A stretch of 64,000 nucleotides of DNA from Pollenia angustigena. Lineage: Eukaryota > Arthropoda > Insecta > Diptera > Polleniidae. Below the pieces are notes generated by a model that saw nothing but the letters and a program-made list of their open reading frames with translations, searched no databases and had not been told where the DNA came from. The stretch lies in the NCBI GenBank assembly GCA_930367215.1, contig OV884059.1, positions 230,081,803-230,145,802 on the forward strand, read 5' to 3'. Positions 37,401-46,055 of this stretch are shown in pieces; within the stretch, counting starts at the first letter, position 1, and the number at the start of each line of letters is the position of its first letter. Made by a program: the position numbers and the translations under genes.

Positions 37401-40400
37401 TGAGCGATATGTATGTATGTATGCTAAAAAAATTAATTTTTATCTTATTACTTAACAAAGTCAAAATCTATGCTTTGATAACTGATTTATGTATGTGTAT
37501 CCCTTCCCTAAGTAGGTAAATTGTTTAAATAATAAGTAAAATTGTCTGATAACACATTTCATTCTCTATACACTGTCCTTTAACCGCTGGTTTTTGTTTA
37601 ATATCACTCTATGCTCTGTAAAATTAATAAAAAAAATAAACTCTTAAAATGTACCGGTTAATTTCATCACTCGAGTAATAATAATGTAAAACCACACCAT
37701 TAAAAAAGAATCGAAACAATTTTTTTTTGGAAATATTCACAGACATTGAAAGGCAAACATTTCCAGACAAACGTGGATTCTCAAATTTCGGCCATGTCAT
37801 ATTTGGATTTAATACTGCGCTCGGTGACGGAACCTGAACTTATGAAGTTATTTGTTAAATTTTTACTGGATGTAGAAAAATTTGACGGTGAACGTATATT
37901 AGATACGTTGGTTGGACGTTTAAGTTCTACAGATCCAAATTTATGCATGGTCACGATGGCATTATTTGATACCTTATTGGGTTTGCATTGTGAGGATTTA
38001 ATGTTGGAATTAATTCTGAAATATTTACTGCCGGGTAAACATGTACCCATATCTTATCGTCACAAAATCAATAAAATTGATCCTTATACAAATGCAGCAG
38101 AACTATTTTTGGATTTAACGCCAGAGGTAATGAAAAGAGCTAGAGAATTGACAAAACATAAGCACTTAGGCGATACAGCGCAGCATACACATCCTACAAT
38201 GCCGTCGCCCACATCGACGCTAAGCAAAACTATTGGTGCCAATTGGAACTATTATGGTTTACATACAGGCGATAGTCTTTATGCCAATTATCATGCTTAT
38301 CTGTTTGATGCACACTTTCGTATAATGCAATGCCTAACGGCTTGTTCGGCATGGTCCCATGATTATAAATATCAGAAATGGCCTCGTAAATCAGACAAAT
38401 CAAATTACCAAACTTTGGAAATGGTTAAACAATTTTTCAGTGAGTTCAATAACGGACCTTTAATGGAACAATCAAATTTGGTGTCTTCTAGCAATATATT
38501 TTATGAAGATAAAAAGCAACTAGACAGTTTACAATCTATAGGCGAATCTAGTGGTTATGAGTCGTTTAAATGGAGACCAGCTGATGAAGAAGCTACTGCC
38601 GACGAATTACCACACTCGACGAATATATCCGTTAGTACGGCTGATATTGATTTAGACTCTAGTACTTGCAGCAATAAACAAAACTCAGTGGCAATCAAGA
38701 AGGAGACTTGGAAGATGTCAAAATATCGCAATGAACTACATTTAACAGATTTAGATTTTTCTGAAGATTTATTTGCCCAGGGGACTGTATCATTAGGTAT
38801 ATTGATTTTCTAGCGAAGTATTAATATTTTCTACAAGTGTTTATTATTTTAAGGTCCCTTTTTGAATGCTGTTTGTGCCAAATTACAAACTTTTACCAGC
38901 AATACTCTATACGTTAATTTGCATCTTACGGGGCTTATAACACGTTTGGCTTGGTATCCATTACCTTTAATACATTCTATATTGCTGCGTCCTGATATTG
39001 TTGTTACTTCTGACACTCCATCATTTCATCAAGTTTTACGGATTCTCAAGCAACAAATAGATGCTGAACTTCCAGTGGTTGAAGATTCCCTGGAAATAAT
39101 TGATGTAGCACGATCCTATCTAATAGATCGCGAGTTTCGTTTAATAAATGCCCGCAAGGCATGCGAGAATTCTCCCTTACATGTAGCCAAAGTTGTACCA
39201 TCGCAGCTTTCTGCATATGCGTCCATATCGGCTTCCTCTCCCATACAGGTGACACCTTCATCCTCTTACGATCCTTTTAAACGCAATGATACAAAAAGAA
39301 TGAGTATAAGCAAATCTATATCAAGTATGTTTACCCGCAAAGCAAGTGGTAAGCGAAAAGTTTTTTTTATAATTATGTTTTATTGATACATTACATACAT
39401 ACATTAAACTCTTCAGTATAATGAACTTTTTTAACACATTTTTTTGTTTGTCAATATTTACATTTTAACATTGTTTGGGGTTAATTTAAGGTGAAATTTA
39501 TAAGTGGGTTACTCACTTACTACTACTATTACAACATTAATTCCATACACAATTTAATACCCATTACAAATAACATTATAAGAAAAATTTTCATGTTCTC
39601 ATATTTTAATATATTTTGATTTTTGTATTTTTTTTCCTTACGTTATTTTCTTAGCTACATCTGGCTTATCACAAATTTATGCATTCTTCACCGGTAAATA
39701 TTTCACTTTACTTGGTATCATTAGTTTGTTTGATCTAAATTTTGTAAATTATAATAAATAATAGATAAATATTTCATATATTAGTAATTGCGATGTTGTA
39801 TTGTTAAATTAGAATAATTACTAATGCTTTCACATTTTTTTTCATAAAATTGCACGAATCTAATTTTTATCCATATTGCTTTGCTAGGTTTGTTCCGGTA
39901 CTCAAAATTGGGATCCCATTGTTACCAAAAAGCGTTACCATACTCGAAAATTGTATGCTTTGTGGAAATATTAATTATTATATTATTATTTATTTGTTTA
40001 TTTTTATTCAGCTTCATGAAATGTTACCTAATGTTCATGTAAAATATCCAGTATAAACATTGGAGAATATTTAATTTAATTGAAAACTTGGAAAGGTTAA
40101 ATTTGATTTGAAAAACCTTAAATTTGGACTGCAAAACTAGTTTATTAAAAATAGCATTATATTTTGCTTAAATAGGTTAATATTGTTTTCGTATGTAATT
40201 CATTTAACAACATTGCATGCTCGGATTAAGGGTGGTATTATTACCAAGGTTGGCATCCGATACCGTTATTAATAATGATACCGCTTAGATATTGTTTAAA
40301 AGTGAATATCGTAGTTAATACCGATACCGAAATTACAGAAAGTTTAATAGAGGTATTGATAATGCGGCGATAAAAAAAAAAGTGTTAAAATACAACTAAA

Positions 40401-43400
40401 AAAACTATTTTAAAGATAAAAACATACTATCAAAATACCAATCTGGGTTCAGAACAAAATTTTCATGTGAAACAAAAACCGTAAAAAATGTTGGAAAAAC
40501 ATAGAAAAGAAATTATAAAAATAAAATGACCACAAGAAAAAAAATACATTTATTAAATAATAAACAGGTGTTAATAAATAGTAAAAATTACTAAAACTTT
40601 TTCAAATATATAAAAATAAGAACATTTAAAAAAAATTTTTTTTAAGCGTTTCTTAAAAAAGAACATTTAAAAAAAATTTTGCCTTTCCCCTAGATTTTAT
40701 CCTGGCTACACCCATGTATTCGTGTATTGACATCGGGAATATGTATGCATGCAAAGTTTCATCCATTTGAATTGAGTATAAGGCGGTTAAATTAACGTTA
40801 CAAGATTTGATTTTCCGAAGTGAAGCTAAAGAAAAGGTTTTAAAAAAATTTTGCCCCCCCCTAGATTTTATCCTGGTTACGCCAATGTATTCGTGTATTG
40901 TCATCGGGAATATGCATGCCTGCAAAGTTTCATCCATTTGCATTGAGTATAAGGCGGTTAAATTAACGTTACATGATTTGATTTTCCGAAGTAAAGCTAA
41001 AGAAAATGTTTTAAACAATTTTGCACTCCCCCCTAGATGTTATCTTGGCTACGCCCATGTATTCGTGTACTGTGATCGGGAATATGTATGACTTCAAAGT
41101 TTCATCCACGGACTTTATGACACTGCTCTGATGGACATTACGACATTTTTAAAAGTGTCATAAAGTCGATGGACACTGTGACACTTTTTGGAGTGTCCAC
41201 GGACACTATGACACTTGACGTTATGGCATGCCACCTACGAAATAATGATTAAAATACACCAGGGCCCTGTTTCTCAAAACTACAAGTTGCAAGTTGTCTA
41301 TGGACACTATGACCATGGACACTATGACACTGAACGTTATGACATGCCATCGATATTTATAAAAAAAAAAAATCAAAATGGGAAACGCGCCACAATATCT
41401 GATAGATCAACTTAACTTTGCAACTCTATCAGCTAAGAAATATTGGATATTTTAGGCTTTCACAGACAATAACAACAGCCACACAACGGTCACTTTATCA
41501 CTTTTCTATAAAGGATACATGTCGAGTGACAATTTTCAAAATATGCCCACTAAAATTTGGTCAATAGTTTTTGATGGCAAATAATTTTTATATTTAACTT
41601 TGAATTAAGCATCTCACAAAAAATGGTTAATTAAAAAAAACTTAATTTTGTATGCTAGTTCTGAAAACAAATTTGTTGATTTATCGACTAAAAAATGCTA
41701 TTCTCAAAAATACGCAAACAAGTGCAAAATATAAAATTATTTGCATAAGAGTTAATTGTAATAACAAATACTTCAAAAACTATACCAAAATCCATTTCGG
41801 TTGCCAACCTTGATAATTACTAGTGAACTATACACTCAAAGGCACACTCAAGCAAATAAAATTCTAATAATGTAGATATTAGTAACCCAACAAATAAGCG
41901 TTAACATGTTAGTTATTATGCCCATCTTTATTTCAATAAAAACTCGTATGAATATGTACTTTAGCGTAATGATTTATTTTTTTACAAAAAATTTACCTAT
42001 TTAATAGTAATTTTGGCTACCGCACCAATTGGAATTTCTATTAGCGGTGTTCAGAAAGAGCAAATGCAAAAAATCGGAGCTCTTCTGTTTAATCTAAGAC
42101 AAAATACACAGAGTTTCTGTTAAATTTCTTAAAATCAGGGACCGAAAATAACACTTATTTTAAAATTTTAAAACAAAAAAGCACATAGAAATAAATGTCG
42201 GAAAACTGACTCAATTATACCATATTGATCCTTATAATCTTTTCTTTAATAAAATATGTATATTGATTTTTATTTTTTCGATAAAAAATAACAGTTATTT
42301 TTGATTTTTTATAAATAAAAGTTATTTTTTGAACAAAAAATATCAGGGGCCTAAGTCTGGTAGTCGTGATCGTCGAGTACTTTCTCGATTCGAAAGCAAT
42401 TTTATTTCAGTTAATACTGAACGAATCGTTATTATTTTTTCAGTATTGTGAAACTCAAATGAATGCTTTACAAGAAATTTTGCAGACAGTAAAATTGGAC
42501 AGTGATTTGACATTTGCTAACAGTAATGTAAAGTTTTTTTTTTAACAAAAGGGGAAAAAATCAAAATGTAAAAAAAAATTAAACATATTTTGCTTTGATT
42601 TTTTATATTTCAGTTAAGTTTTATATTTGTTCACACAATATAGTTATTTTAAGCTTTTTTTAAATTTGTTTAGTTTATACAAAATACGTTTAGCTAGCCT
42701 TGCGCTGCAACATTCACGTTTGACATATCGAATCGATGCCTTACTTTCTCAACCTCGTAACTTAAAAATACAGTTTTGACTTTTTCATATCAAACGACTG
42801 CTATTTTTGTGTTCTAACACTGCAACAACTATTATTTCAATACAATTTACATAGATGTAATCAATTCTTTAATAATTCCATTTTAACTTTAGCCCAAACA
42901 CCGAAGTATACAAAGATAAAACGTTTTTTTTTTCTCTCCTAAAAAGTTGTATTTTTTTAAGATACGAGGTTGAGAAAGTAAGGCATCGATATGTATTTTA
43001 AAAAGTGAACTGTCTTAACTACTGTCTGGACGCCTACGTCACGAAGACAGTTAGTTGTGTTTTTGGCAACTAATATGTATTTTCTTACTGTCTTGCCAGT
43101 ACTGTCAAATGTAAACGCTGTGTTAGAAAATAACTTTATTTTTGCTCGAAAAATAAAAATGAAAAAAACTTATTTTTTTCTAAAAAAAAATAAAAATCAT
43201 AAAATAAAGTTATTTTGTTAAAAAAAATTAAAATGAAATAATAGCTGTTTTAATCTGACTTATAGAAAAAGGAAAAACTGTAACGGTCCCTGCTCAAAGG
43301 GGCTACGACATTCTTTAGCCGTTTAAAATTGCGACTAAGGTAAATTTAATAACTTAATTTTTAATGTAGACCAAATTTTAAGTCATAATTGTAAGAGGAG

Positions 43401-44314
43401 GTTCTTAATACTTTTTTAAGGCAATTTTGGTTAGGGAAAGTAAAATTTTATATGTATTATATTATCAAAGTTATTTTCGGGAATACAAAGTTTTTTATTA
43501 AGACGATTTCCGTATGATATTTGCAAAAAAATTTAAAAAGTTATTACCCTTATTTGCATACATACATATGTACATATATATTAAACTTAAATAAAAGCAT
43601 GCCTTAAATTTTATGAATACCCACATATATGCTACTAATTTATTTGCTATTTGTGTGCACATATTTTCTATTATTGAGATTAACTAACTTGTATATAACA
43701 AAATAAACAATTCAAAATGATATATGCATATTGAATTCTGAAATACAATTATAGGTTCTGCATCACCACTTCCGGCTGGCTCGCATGCAGCAACTTCTCC
43801 ATTGAATAACAATCAAAATCAACCAACAAATCCTGTGGTTAGTCCTATAACTAGAGAGACAAGTTTGTCAAATTTACCGCCTTCCGGATCAAAATCCTCA
43901 ATATCAAATTCTTTAACTACAACAAATGAACGCACAAATGAACGTGGAGGTAGTGTTAGTAGTACGACTTCACTACAATCAAAAAAATCATCAACAGCAG
44001 CAAATTCTTACTCAAATTTTCAACAACAAAATCTATCAGCTGCAACTTTGTCCTCTTTGGGCGATAGATCAAGTTCAACGTCGACTTTAACGGCTTCGTC
44101 AACGTTGGGTAATGCCTATGTGGTGGGTGGTGGAAATGGATCCGAGCCAGCCTCTTTAGATTCGATATCATCAACAATCGGAGCCATTACAAGTGGAGGA
44201 AACGAACGCACTAGGGATTTGGCACTATGTGCTGTATTATTAGATGAATGGTTAAAAGAGTTGGCTGCTATAGCTCAAGAGCATAGTGTTGTTATGCTAG
44301 ATAAGGATTATTGA
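18737..44314 (+). CDS. CG3558: FHIP family protein (FTS/Hook-interacting), whole gene
   Basis: Six coding exons join in frame: 18737-19440, 24506-24902, 37767-38796, 38854-39348, 39655-39693 (microexon) and 43755-44314, 3225 nt or 1074 residues plus stop. All introns are GT-AG and the phases (2, 0, 1, 1, 1) agree. The protein has a serine-rich N-terminus, a long alpha-helical FHIP/RAI16-like body over exons 1-4 (for example the FIIFSLLIPYVHREG and NVDSQISAMSYLDLILRS blocks), and a Ser/Asn-rich low-complexity tail ending in a conserved EWLKELAAIAQEHSV segment. Family members form the FHF complex with FTS and Hook and help link dynein to early endosomes. The gene is swollen to 25.6 kb by transposons in introns 1, 2 and 5. 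The symbol is that of the Drosophila orthologue; identity at family level is secure. Confidence 0.95.
19507..19696 (+). repeat. 5' LTR of gypsy element 1
   Basis: Direct repeat of 23965-24157, with TG...CA ends. It starts 66 bp after the FHIP exon 1 donor. Confidence 0.92.
19800..20875 (+). pseudogene. gag of gypsy element 1, with two zinc knuckles
   Basis: A 250-codon frame (19800-20552) encodes a Gln-rich start and a capsid-like helical region (PFENFDERKENFKLYHQRI, then QFVRGIKDNTIREQLL), followed after a stop and frame change by two CX2CX4HX4C zinc knuckles (CIRCGRDNHRTKDC and CKSCGKSGHVQQVC) at about 20580-20695. Capsid proteins of this family package element RNA, the knuckles bind it. 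The break between capsid and knuckles, and the alternative upstream ATG at 19796 which leads to an early stop, show decay. No protease could be recognised with confidence between this and the reverse transcriptase. Confidence 0.85.
20992..23869 (+). pseudogene. pol of gypsy element 1 (RT, RNase H, integrase), broken
   Basis: Pieces in at least three frames give reverse transcriptase (LEAAGIISKCERSDW at about 21297, CRLDLYKAY near 21490, the catalytic YFDD at about 21690, GHVVQ near 21830), RNase H (ACDASPTGIAGVLSH near 22090, SREALAI-like RLDREALAII, TDNHPL near 22300) and integrase (HHCC finger at about 22725-22850, then HIDYAGPF, VSDNASIF, and NGLAECN containing the catalytic Glu). Frameshifts near 21340 and 21530, stops near 21903 and 22020, and a stop inside integrase at 22992 separate them. 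The C-terminus (23417-23869) is Gln-rich with a basic segment. The layout is Ty3/gypsy, similar to the insect group often labelled K02A2.6-like; the clade is not certain. Confidence 0.88.
23965..24157 (+). repeat. 3' LTR of gypsy element 1
   Basis: Direct repeat of the 5' LTR with TG...CA ends, containing AATAAA at about 24083 that could be a polyadenylation signal in the sense orientation of FHIP. Confidence 0.92.
24506..24902 (+). CDS. CG3558: FHIP coding exon 2
   Basis: The acceptor is AATTACAG at 24505 and the first base completes the Asn codon begun in exon 1. The exon encodes FIIFSLLIPYVHREGSLGHQ and the following highly conserved helical repeat of the family, ending PALLQ in phase 0 at a GTATGTGG donor (24903). 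The open frame continues 15 codons into the intron, which is read-through. Confidence 0.95.
25221..25398. mobile_element. Hairpin MITE with ~65-bp arms
   Basis: The segment ATTCAAAATACGCCTGCGAC (about 25259-25278) with flanks is inverted at about 25341-25360; the arms extend out to TTTATTAAAAT/ATTTTAATAAA. The loop is about 45 nt. A few mismatches (TCCTTATCG against CGATACGGG) show some age. Located in FHIP intron 2. Confidence 0.85.
25815..26200 (-). pseudogene. Pogo-like transposase, DNA-binding part (CENP-B type)
   Basis: Reading left from 26200, the frame encodes the second half of a psq-type helix-turn-helix (LRLSALSNKYQLPKSSICRI) followed by a CENPB-type HTH (ETELFNWFQNKRKKN, then ASHGWFCRFKKRYGI). 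These two domains in tandem are the N-terminus of pogo/Tigger/jerky transposases and bind the TIRs. The very N-terminus is separated from it by the inserted LTR element, with ATGAAATGG on the far side (31133-31141 reversed) possibly holding the original start; about 15 expected residues seem to be missing. The frame stops after about 130 residues, with no catalytic domain. Confidence 0.82.
26201..26463 (-). repeat. 3' LTR of gypsy element 2
   Basis: Near-identical direct repeat of 30869-31132, with TG...CA ends on the minus strand. Confidence 0.92.
26480..29679 (-). pseudogene. pol of gypsy element 2 (protease, RT, RNase H, integrase), broken
   Basis: The minus strand gives a degenerate retroviral-type protease (CFVDPGSGRSMV, where DTGSS is usual) at about 29440, RT (EYRLCVEP near 28870, FFTSLDLKMGYHQIEM near 28760, catalytic LAYLDDVIIPS near 28590), a badly decayed RNase H (28330-27700), and integrase with the HHCC finger (CHDDMGHFGLE to CMECC, 27540-27410), HLDHLGPF, ISDRGTAFSSK and ANGQVERAK carrying the catalytic acids; a GPY/F-type tail follows (PKYRGPYIVTKSL near 26680). 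Frameshifts fall near 28860, 28650, 28400 and 26930. The sequence recalls the mdg3/blastopia branch, but clade assignment needs a tree. Confidence 0.88.
29690..30502 (-). pseudogene. gag of gypsy element 2
   Basis: Two overlapping minus-strand frames (30502 to 29948 and 30038 to 29757) encode a Gln-rich linker (GTTGTTGTT microsatellite at about 30205-30235) and a capsid-like helical segment (DESPQEYFYRMLAFGKRGGI, then HIIRGINEEDLKKKIS), followed near 29710-29665 by a zinc knuckle CYNCNKVGHYANKC. The capsid frame is shifted relative to the upstream part. As in other Ty3/gypsy elements it would form the particle shell and bind RNA; here it is broken. Confidence 0.85.
30869..31132 (-). repeat. 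5' LTR of gypsy element 2
   Basis: Near-identical direct repeat of 26201-26463. The base run directly inside it on the minus strand, ATTTCAGAAGTGGGATCG, is where the primer site should lie; the primer tRNA was not identified. Confidence 0.9.
31602..32890. other. FHIP intron 2, no gene
   Basis: AT-rich intron with a run of about 26 adenines at 31977-32002 and no coding signal or clear terminal repeats. An overlapping pair of small minus-strand ORFs (31576-31924) has no recognisable domain. Confidence 0.5.
32891..33350. mobile_element. MITE related to the 12911-13647 element
   Basis: TATCGAGGGTTTATATTAAA (32891) pairs with TAAATATAAACCCTCGATA ending at 33350, and inside the ends GTGCTACCTGCAAAA pairs with TTGCAGATAACAC. 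The TIR sequence and the GTGCTAYCT motif link it to 12911-13647, but the interior is different. Confidence 0.75.
33351..36187. other. FHIP intron 2, repeat-poor stretch
   Basis: No gene found. The segment at about 34705-34845 has several inverted GTGAG/CTCAC phrases (GCGCGTGAG, CTCACGCAC, CTCACGTTGACGCACGCTCAC) that may be the remains of a small inverted-repeat element. The phrase AACTTAGTTTAACGTAGT appears at about 33008 and again near 36714, showing another dispersed repeat. Confidence 0.4.
36188..36552. mobile_element. MITE, ~33-bp imperfect inverted ends
   Basis: ACAGCCTGTTCCATGTTGGA with following ATAAGCAGGTGGCA at 36188-36221 pairs, with small gaps, with TGCCACCTGTTTATTCCACC...GGCCTGT ending at about 36552. 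A second copy, split by a SINE, appears at about 10425-10610. Confidence 0.7.
37153..37414. mobile_element. MITE, ~42-bp inverted ends
   Basis: ATACATATCGCTCATTTGCT at 37153, continuing GCAAGACCGGCATAACTCAAAA, pairs with TTTTGAGTTATGCCGGTGTT and GCAGCAAATGAGCGATATGTAT ending at 37414. It lies about 350 bp before FHIP exon 3. Confidence 0.85.
37767..38796 (+). CDS. CG3558: FHIP coding exon 3
   Basis: Of two nearby acceptors the one ending TTCCAG at 37766 is chosen because it starts TNVDSQISAMSYLDLILRS, the conserved continuation of exon 2; using CACAG at 37743 would add eight residues absent from the family as I know it. The exon encodes about 343 residues of helical FHIP domain and an acidic/Ser-rich linker (DSLQSIGESSGYESFKW) and ends in phase 1 at ATTAG|GTATATTG. 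Confidence 0.92.
38854..39348 (+). CDS. CG3558: FHIP coding exon 4
   Basis: Follows a 57-nt intron (38797-38853; acceptor TTTTAAG). It encodes the last conserved helices (PFLNAVCAKLQTFTSNTLYV, LITRLAWYPLPLIHSILLRP) and a basic/Ser-rich tail ending SSMFTRKAS, in phase 1 at the donor GTAAGCG (39349). Confidence 0.94.
39655..39693 (+). CDS. CG3558: FHIP candidate 39-nt microexon
   Basis: Acceptor TTTTCTTAG ends at 39654 after a pyrimidine-rich tract, and a GTAAAT donor begins at 39694. The 39 nt keep the phase (1 to 1), add 13 residues (TSGLSQIYAFFTG-like with the split codons) and contain no stop. The downstream exon joins exon 4 equally well without it, so it may be a cassette exon. Evidence is splice-site quality and frame only. 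Confidence 0.6.
40640..41105. repeat. 171/172-bp tandem repeat, about 2.7 copies
   Basis: Copies start at about 40691, 40862 and 41034 (TAGATTTTATCCTGG / TAGATGTTATCTTGG). Each contains GTATTCGTGTAYTG, AAAGTTTCATCCA and AAGGCGGTTAAATTAACG, and a C-rich run before TAGAT. Divergence between copies is about 10 percent by eye. Confidence 0.88.
41103..41350. repeat. Cluster of GGACACTATGACAC-type motifs
   Basis: Short, imperfect direct and inverted repeats of GGACACTNTGACACTT recur seven or so times, with the extended phrase ACGTTATGRCATGCCA at about 41217 and 41334. Probably a decayed minisatellite or MITE interior. Confidence 0.6.
42725..42993. mobile_element. MITE, ~30-bp inverted ends
   Basis: ATCGATGCCTTACTTTCTCA followed by ACCTCGTA (42732-42759) is exactly inverted at 42963-42990, and outer CATATCG/CGATATG bases extend the match. 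In FHIP intron 5. Confidence 0.85.
42994..43130. repeat. Fragment of the GCCAGTACTGGC-type MITE
   Basis: CTTACTGTCTTGCCAGTACT...AAATGTAAACGCTGTGTTAG at about 43084-43124 and TTTTGGCAACTAATATGTAT just before it match the right part of the element at 50074-50244; the left end has decayed or differs. Confidence 0.7.
43755..44314 (+). CDS. CG3558: FHIP coding exon 6 (C-terminus)
   Basis: Acceptor ATTATAG ends at 43754 and phase 1 is kept. It encodes a long low-complexity region rich in Ser, Asn, Thr and Gly, then the conserved C-terminal helix (ALCAVLLDEWLKELAAIAQE), and stops at TGA 44312-44314. The tail composition suggests a disordered linker between body and C-terminal helix. Confidence 0.93.
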
Positions 44315-44406
44315 CATTATCGTTATTATCAAGGCGTGATAGTTAGTCATATTAACTATCCTATTCTAATTATGCAATTGTAAATGTTTTTGACTTCGTT
44401 TTAAGA

Positions 44407-44412
44407 AATAAA
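44407..44412 (+). terminator. Candidate FHIP polyadenylation signal, proximal
   Basis: AATAAA 93 bases after the stop codon. A second AATAAA lies at 44718-44723, followed by a T-rich stretch; either or both may be used. Confidence 0.5.
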
Positions 44413-44717
44413 GTTAAATATGTACGCATCTTTTCTAAAATATAACAATAAATCGATCATATTTTCTTATCAGCTTGTAAATTTTTGGAAAATTTCTATT
44501 AATAAAAATCCAAAAGAGCAATATTTATTTATACCACGAATTCAATTACTTATAATAATTATTGGCGAACATTTTAATTATAATTCCATATACATGTATA
44601 GTAAAATATTAAAAAGATTTATGTACATATATGTACAAAATTTGCTATTGTGATTATGATTTGTACACGCGTTATGTAAACTGTATGATTTTATTAAACA
44701 ATAATGAACAATATTTT

Positions 44718-44723
44718 AATAAA
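44718..44723 (+). terminator. Candidate FHIP polyadenylation signal, distal
   Basis: AATAAAG about 400 bases after the stop codon, with T/GT-rich sequence (TTTTTTGTGAAGT) about 25 bases downstream, as expected for a cleavage site. Confidence 0.45.
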
Positions 44724-44989
44724 GTTTTTAATCATATTTTTTGTGAAGTATTTTGTATAACAGTTTGTATTTGTCTCAATTAAAATATCGAAAATATGAT
44801 GATATAAATAGAAACAAAATACATATTTTTATTTCTTATATGTATTTACAATTTTTTGTTCTTTTTAGTCTTTCAGAAGACGTTTTTTTATTGCGGTTTT
44901 TTTGAAAAGAAATGTTATTTCACGGGCCTGTTCTGAAAATAACGTGATTTAAAAATTACACGTGTAATTCTGTGGTGTTCTTAAAATCA

Positions 44990-45361
44990 TACCGTTTTTG
45001 TGTCTCGCCAACTCATCACCTATCACGTTGTTGGTTAAGCTTCAGTGACCCAGTATCCATCGTAGCCTCACCACACAATATCCTAAGATCTCTCCTGCAA
45101 TCATCCACTAGCCTGGAGTTCACATAACAGCCCATCAAGTCCCTAAGAGCCGCCTGGCTTCCACGTATGTAGTGAACTCCTAGGCCCTGGCAATGTTGCT
45201 GCCTACCAATCCCACGGCCCTAAGAATTCCCAGACCGTCTGAAACACACTGCAGTTGTCAGGAAGTCTATATGACCTTCTGATGTCCAGATCCTTAATAT
45301 AGACCCCCGCACCCGTGCCCTGCATCTTTAAGCCATCAGTGAAAATATTCGAGGAACCCCC
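44990..45361 (-). pseudogene. LINE RNase H fragment
   Basis: The minus strand from 45361 encodes an RNase H core of a non-LTR retrotransposon: SSNIFTDGLKMQGTGAGVYI (usual DGSK with catalytic Asp) and CSVFQTVWEFLG. Further left the frame is broken. It abuts the copia LTR end at 45362; the RT-side part of the same kind of LINE lies at 51360-51748 beyond the copia element, in the same orientation and in the expected order, which suggests that copia split one LINE. Confidence 0.75.
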
Positions 45362-45410
45362 TGCTACGTCGCACATTTTAAGAATGTTCAAACAAATTTA
45401 ATTAACAAAA
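45362..45410 (-). repeat. Remnant of copia 3' LTR
   Basis: TGCTACGTCGCA followed by TTTAAGAATGTTCAAACAAA and TTTAATTAACAA on the plus strand matches 51190-51235 with a few differences. The rest of this LTR is absent, apparently replaced by the dispersed repeat that starts at about 45447. Confidence 0.7.
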
Positions 45411-46055
45411 ATAAACTTTTTAGCAACGTTTCGAATACAACTAAAACAAGTAATAAAGTATAGTCGGTCAAGCCCGAACATATGATACCCTACACCACAG
45501 TATTTAAAAACAAATCATGCTTGTGTGTCCAAATAAATATGGATTTATCTATGTTTATAAACTTCATTAAATTTGTTTGAAAGTTTGTGAGAGGCAAAAA
45601 TTGCCCCCTACCTCCCTTTGTGGTCCTATTTTTGATAAACTGTATAGCTTATGTGTCCATATAGATATGGATATGTCTATGGTTTACATTTTATTAAAAT
45701 CGGGTTGAGAGGCAGAAATTTACCCTATCTCCCCTCGTGGTCCTATTTTTTAAAAATGCATACCTTTTGTGTCCATATAGATATGGTTATATCTATGTTT
45801 AAAATTTCATTAAAATCTTTTTGATAATTTCTGAGAGGAAGAAATTTCCCCCTATCTTCCCTCGTGGTCCTACTATTCGGCGCATATCAATAGGCTTGGT
45901 CCTTGTGCCAATAAGAACCTATGACCCAAATGTTATCAAGTTATCACCAAAATTGCGACCTGTACTTTGCGCACAAGGTTACATGGACACCCAGCCAGAC
46001 TGCCAGCCAACCAGCCGGACGGACATCGTTAGTTCGACTCAGAAAGTAATTCTTA

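Larger units (their letters stand above)
40240..41818. mobile_element. Inverted-repeat element containing tandem repeats
   Basis: TTACCAAGGTTGGCATCCGA near 40240 pairs with GGTTGCCAACCTTGATAA near 41818, giving short TIRs (about 16 bp). GATACCG/CGGTATC phrases cluster at the left end. The interior contains the 171-bp tandem repeat and the GGACACTATGACAC cluster. No coding sequence. Possibly two unrelated repeat ends rather than one element. Confidence 0.45.

Noticed and set aside
37744..37766. Earlier acceptor (CACAG at 37743) for FHIP exon 3
   Set aside because: Phase is workable only with extra residues that break the conserved LLQ-TNVDSQIS junction; the TTCCAG acceptor gives the family sequence directly.
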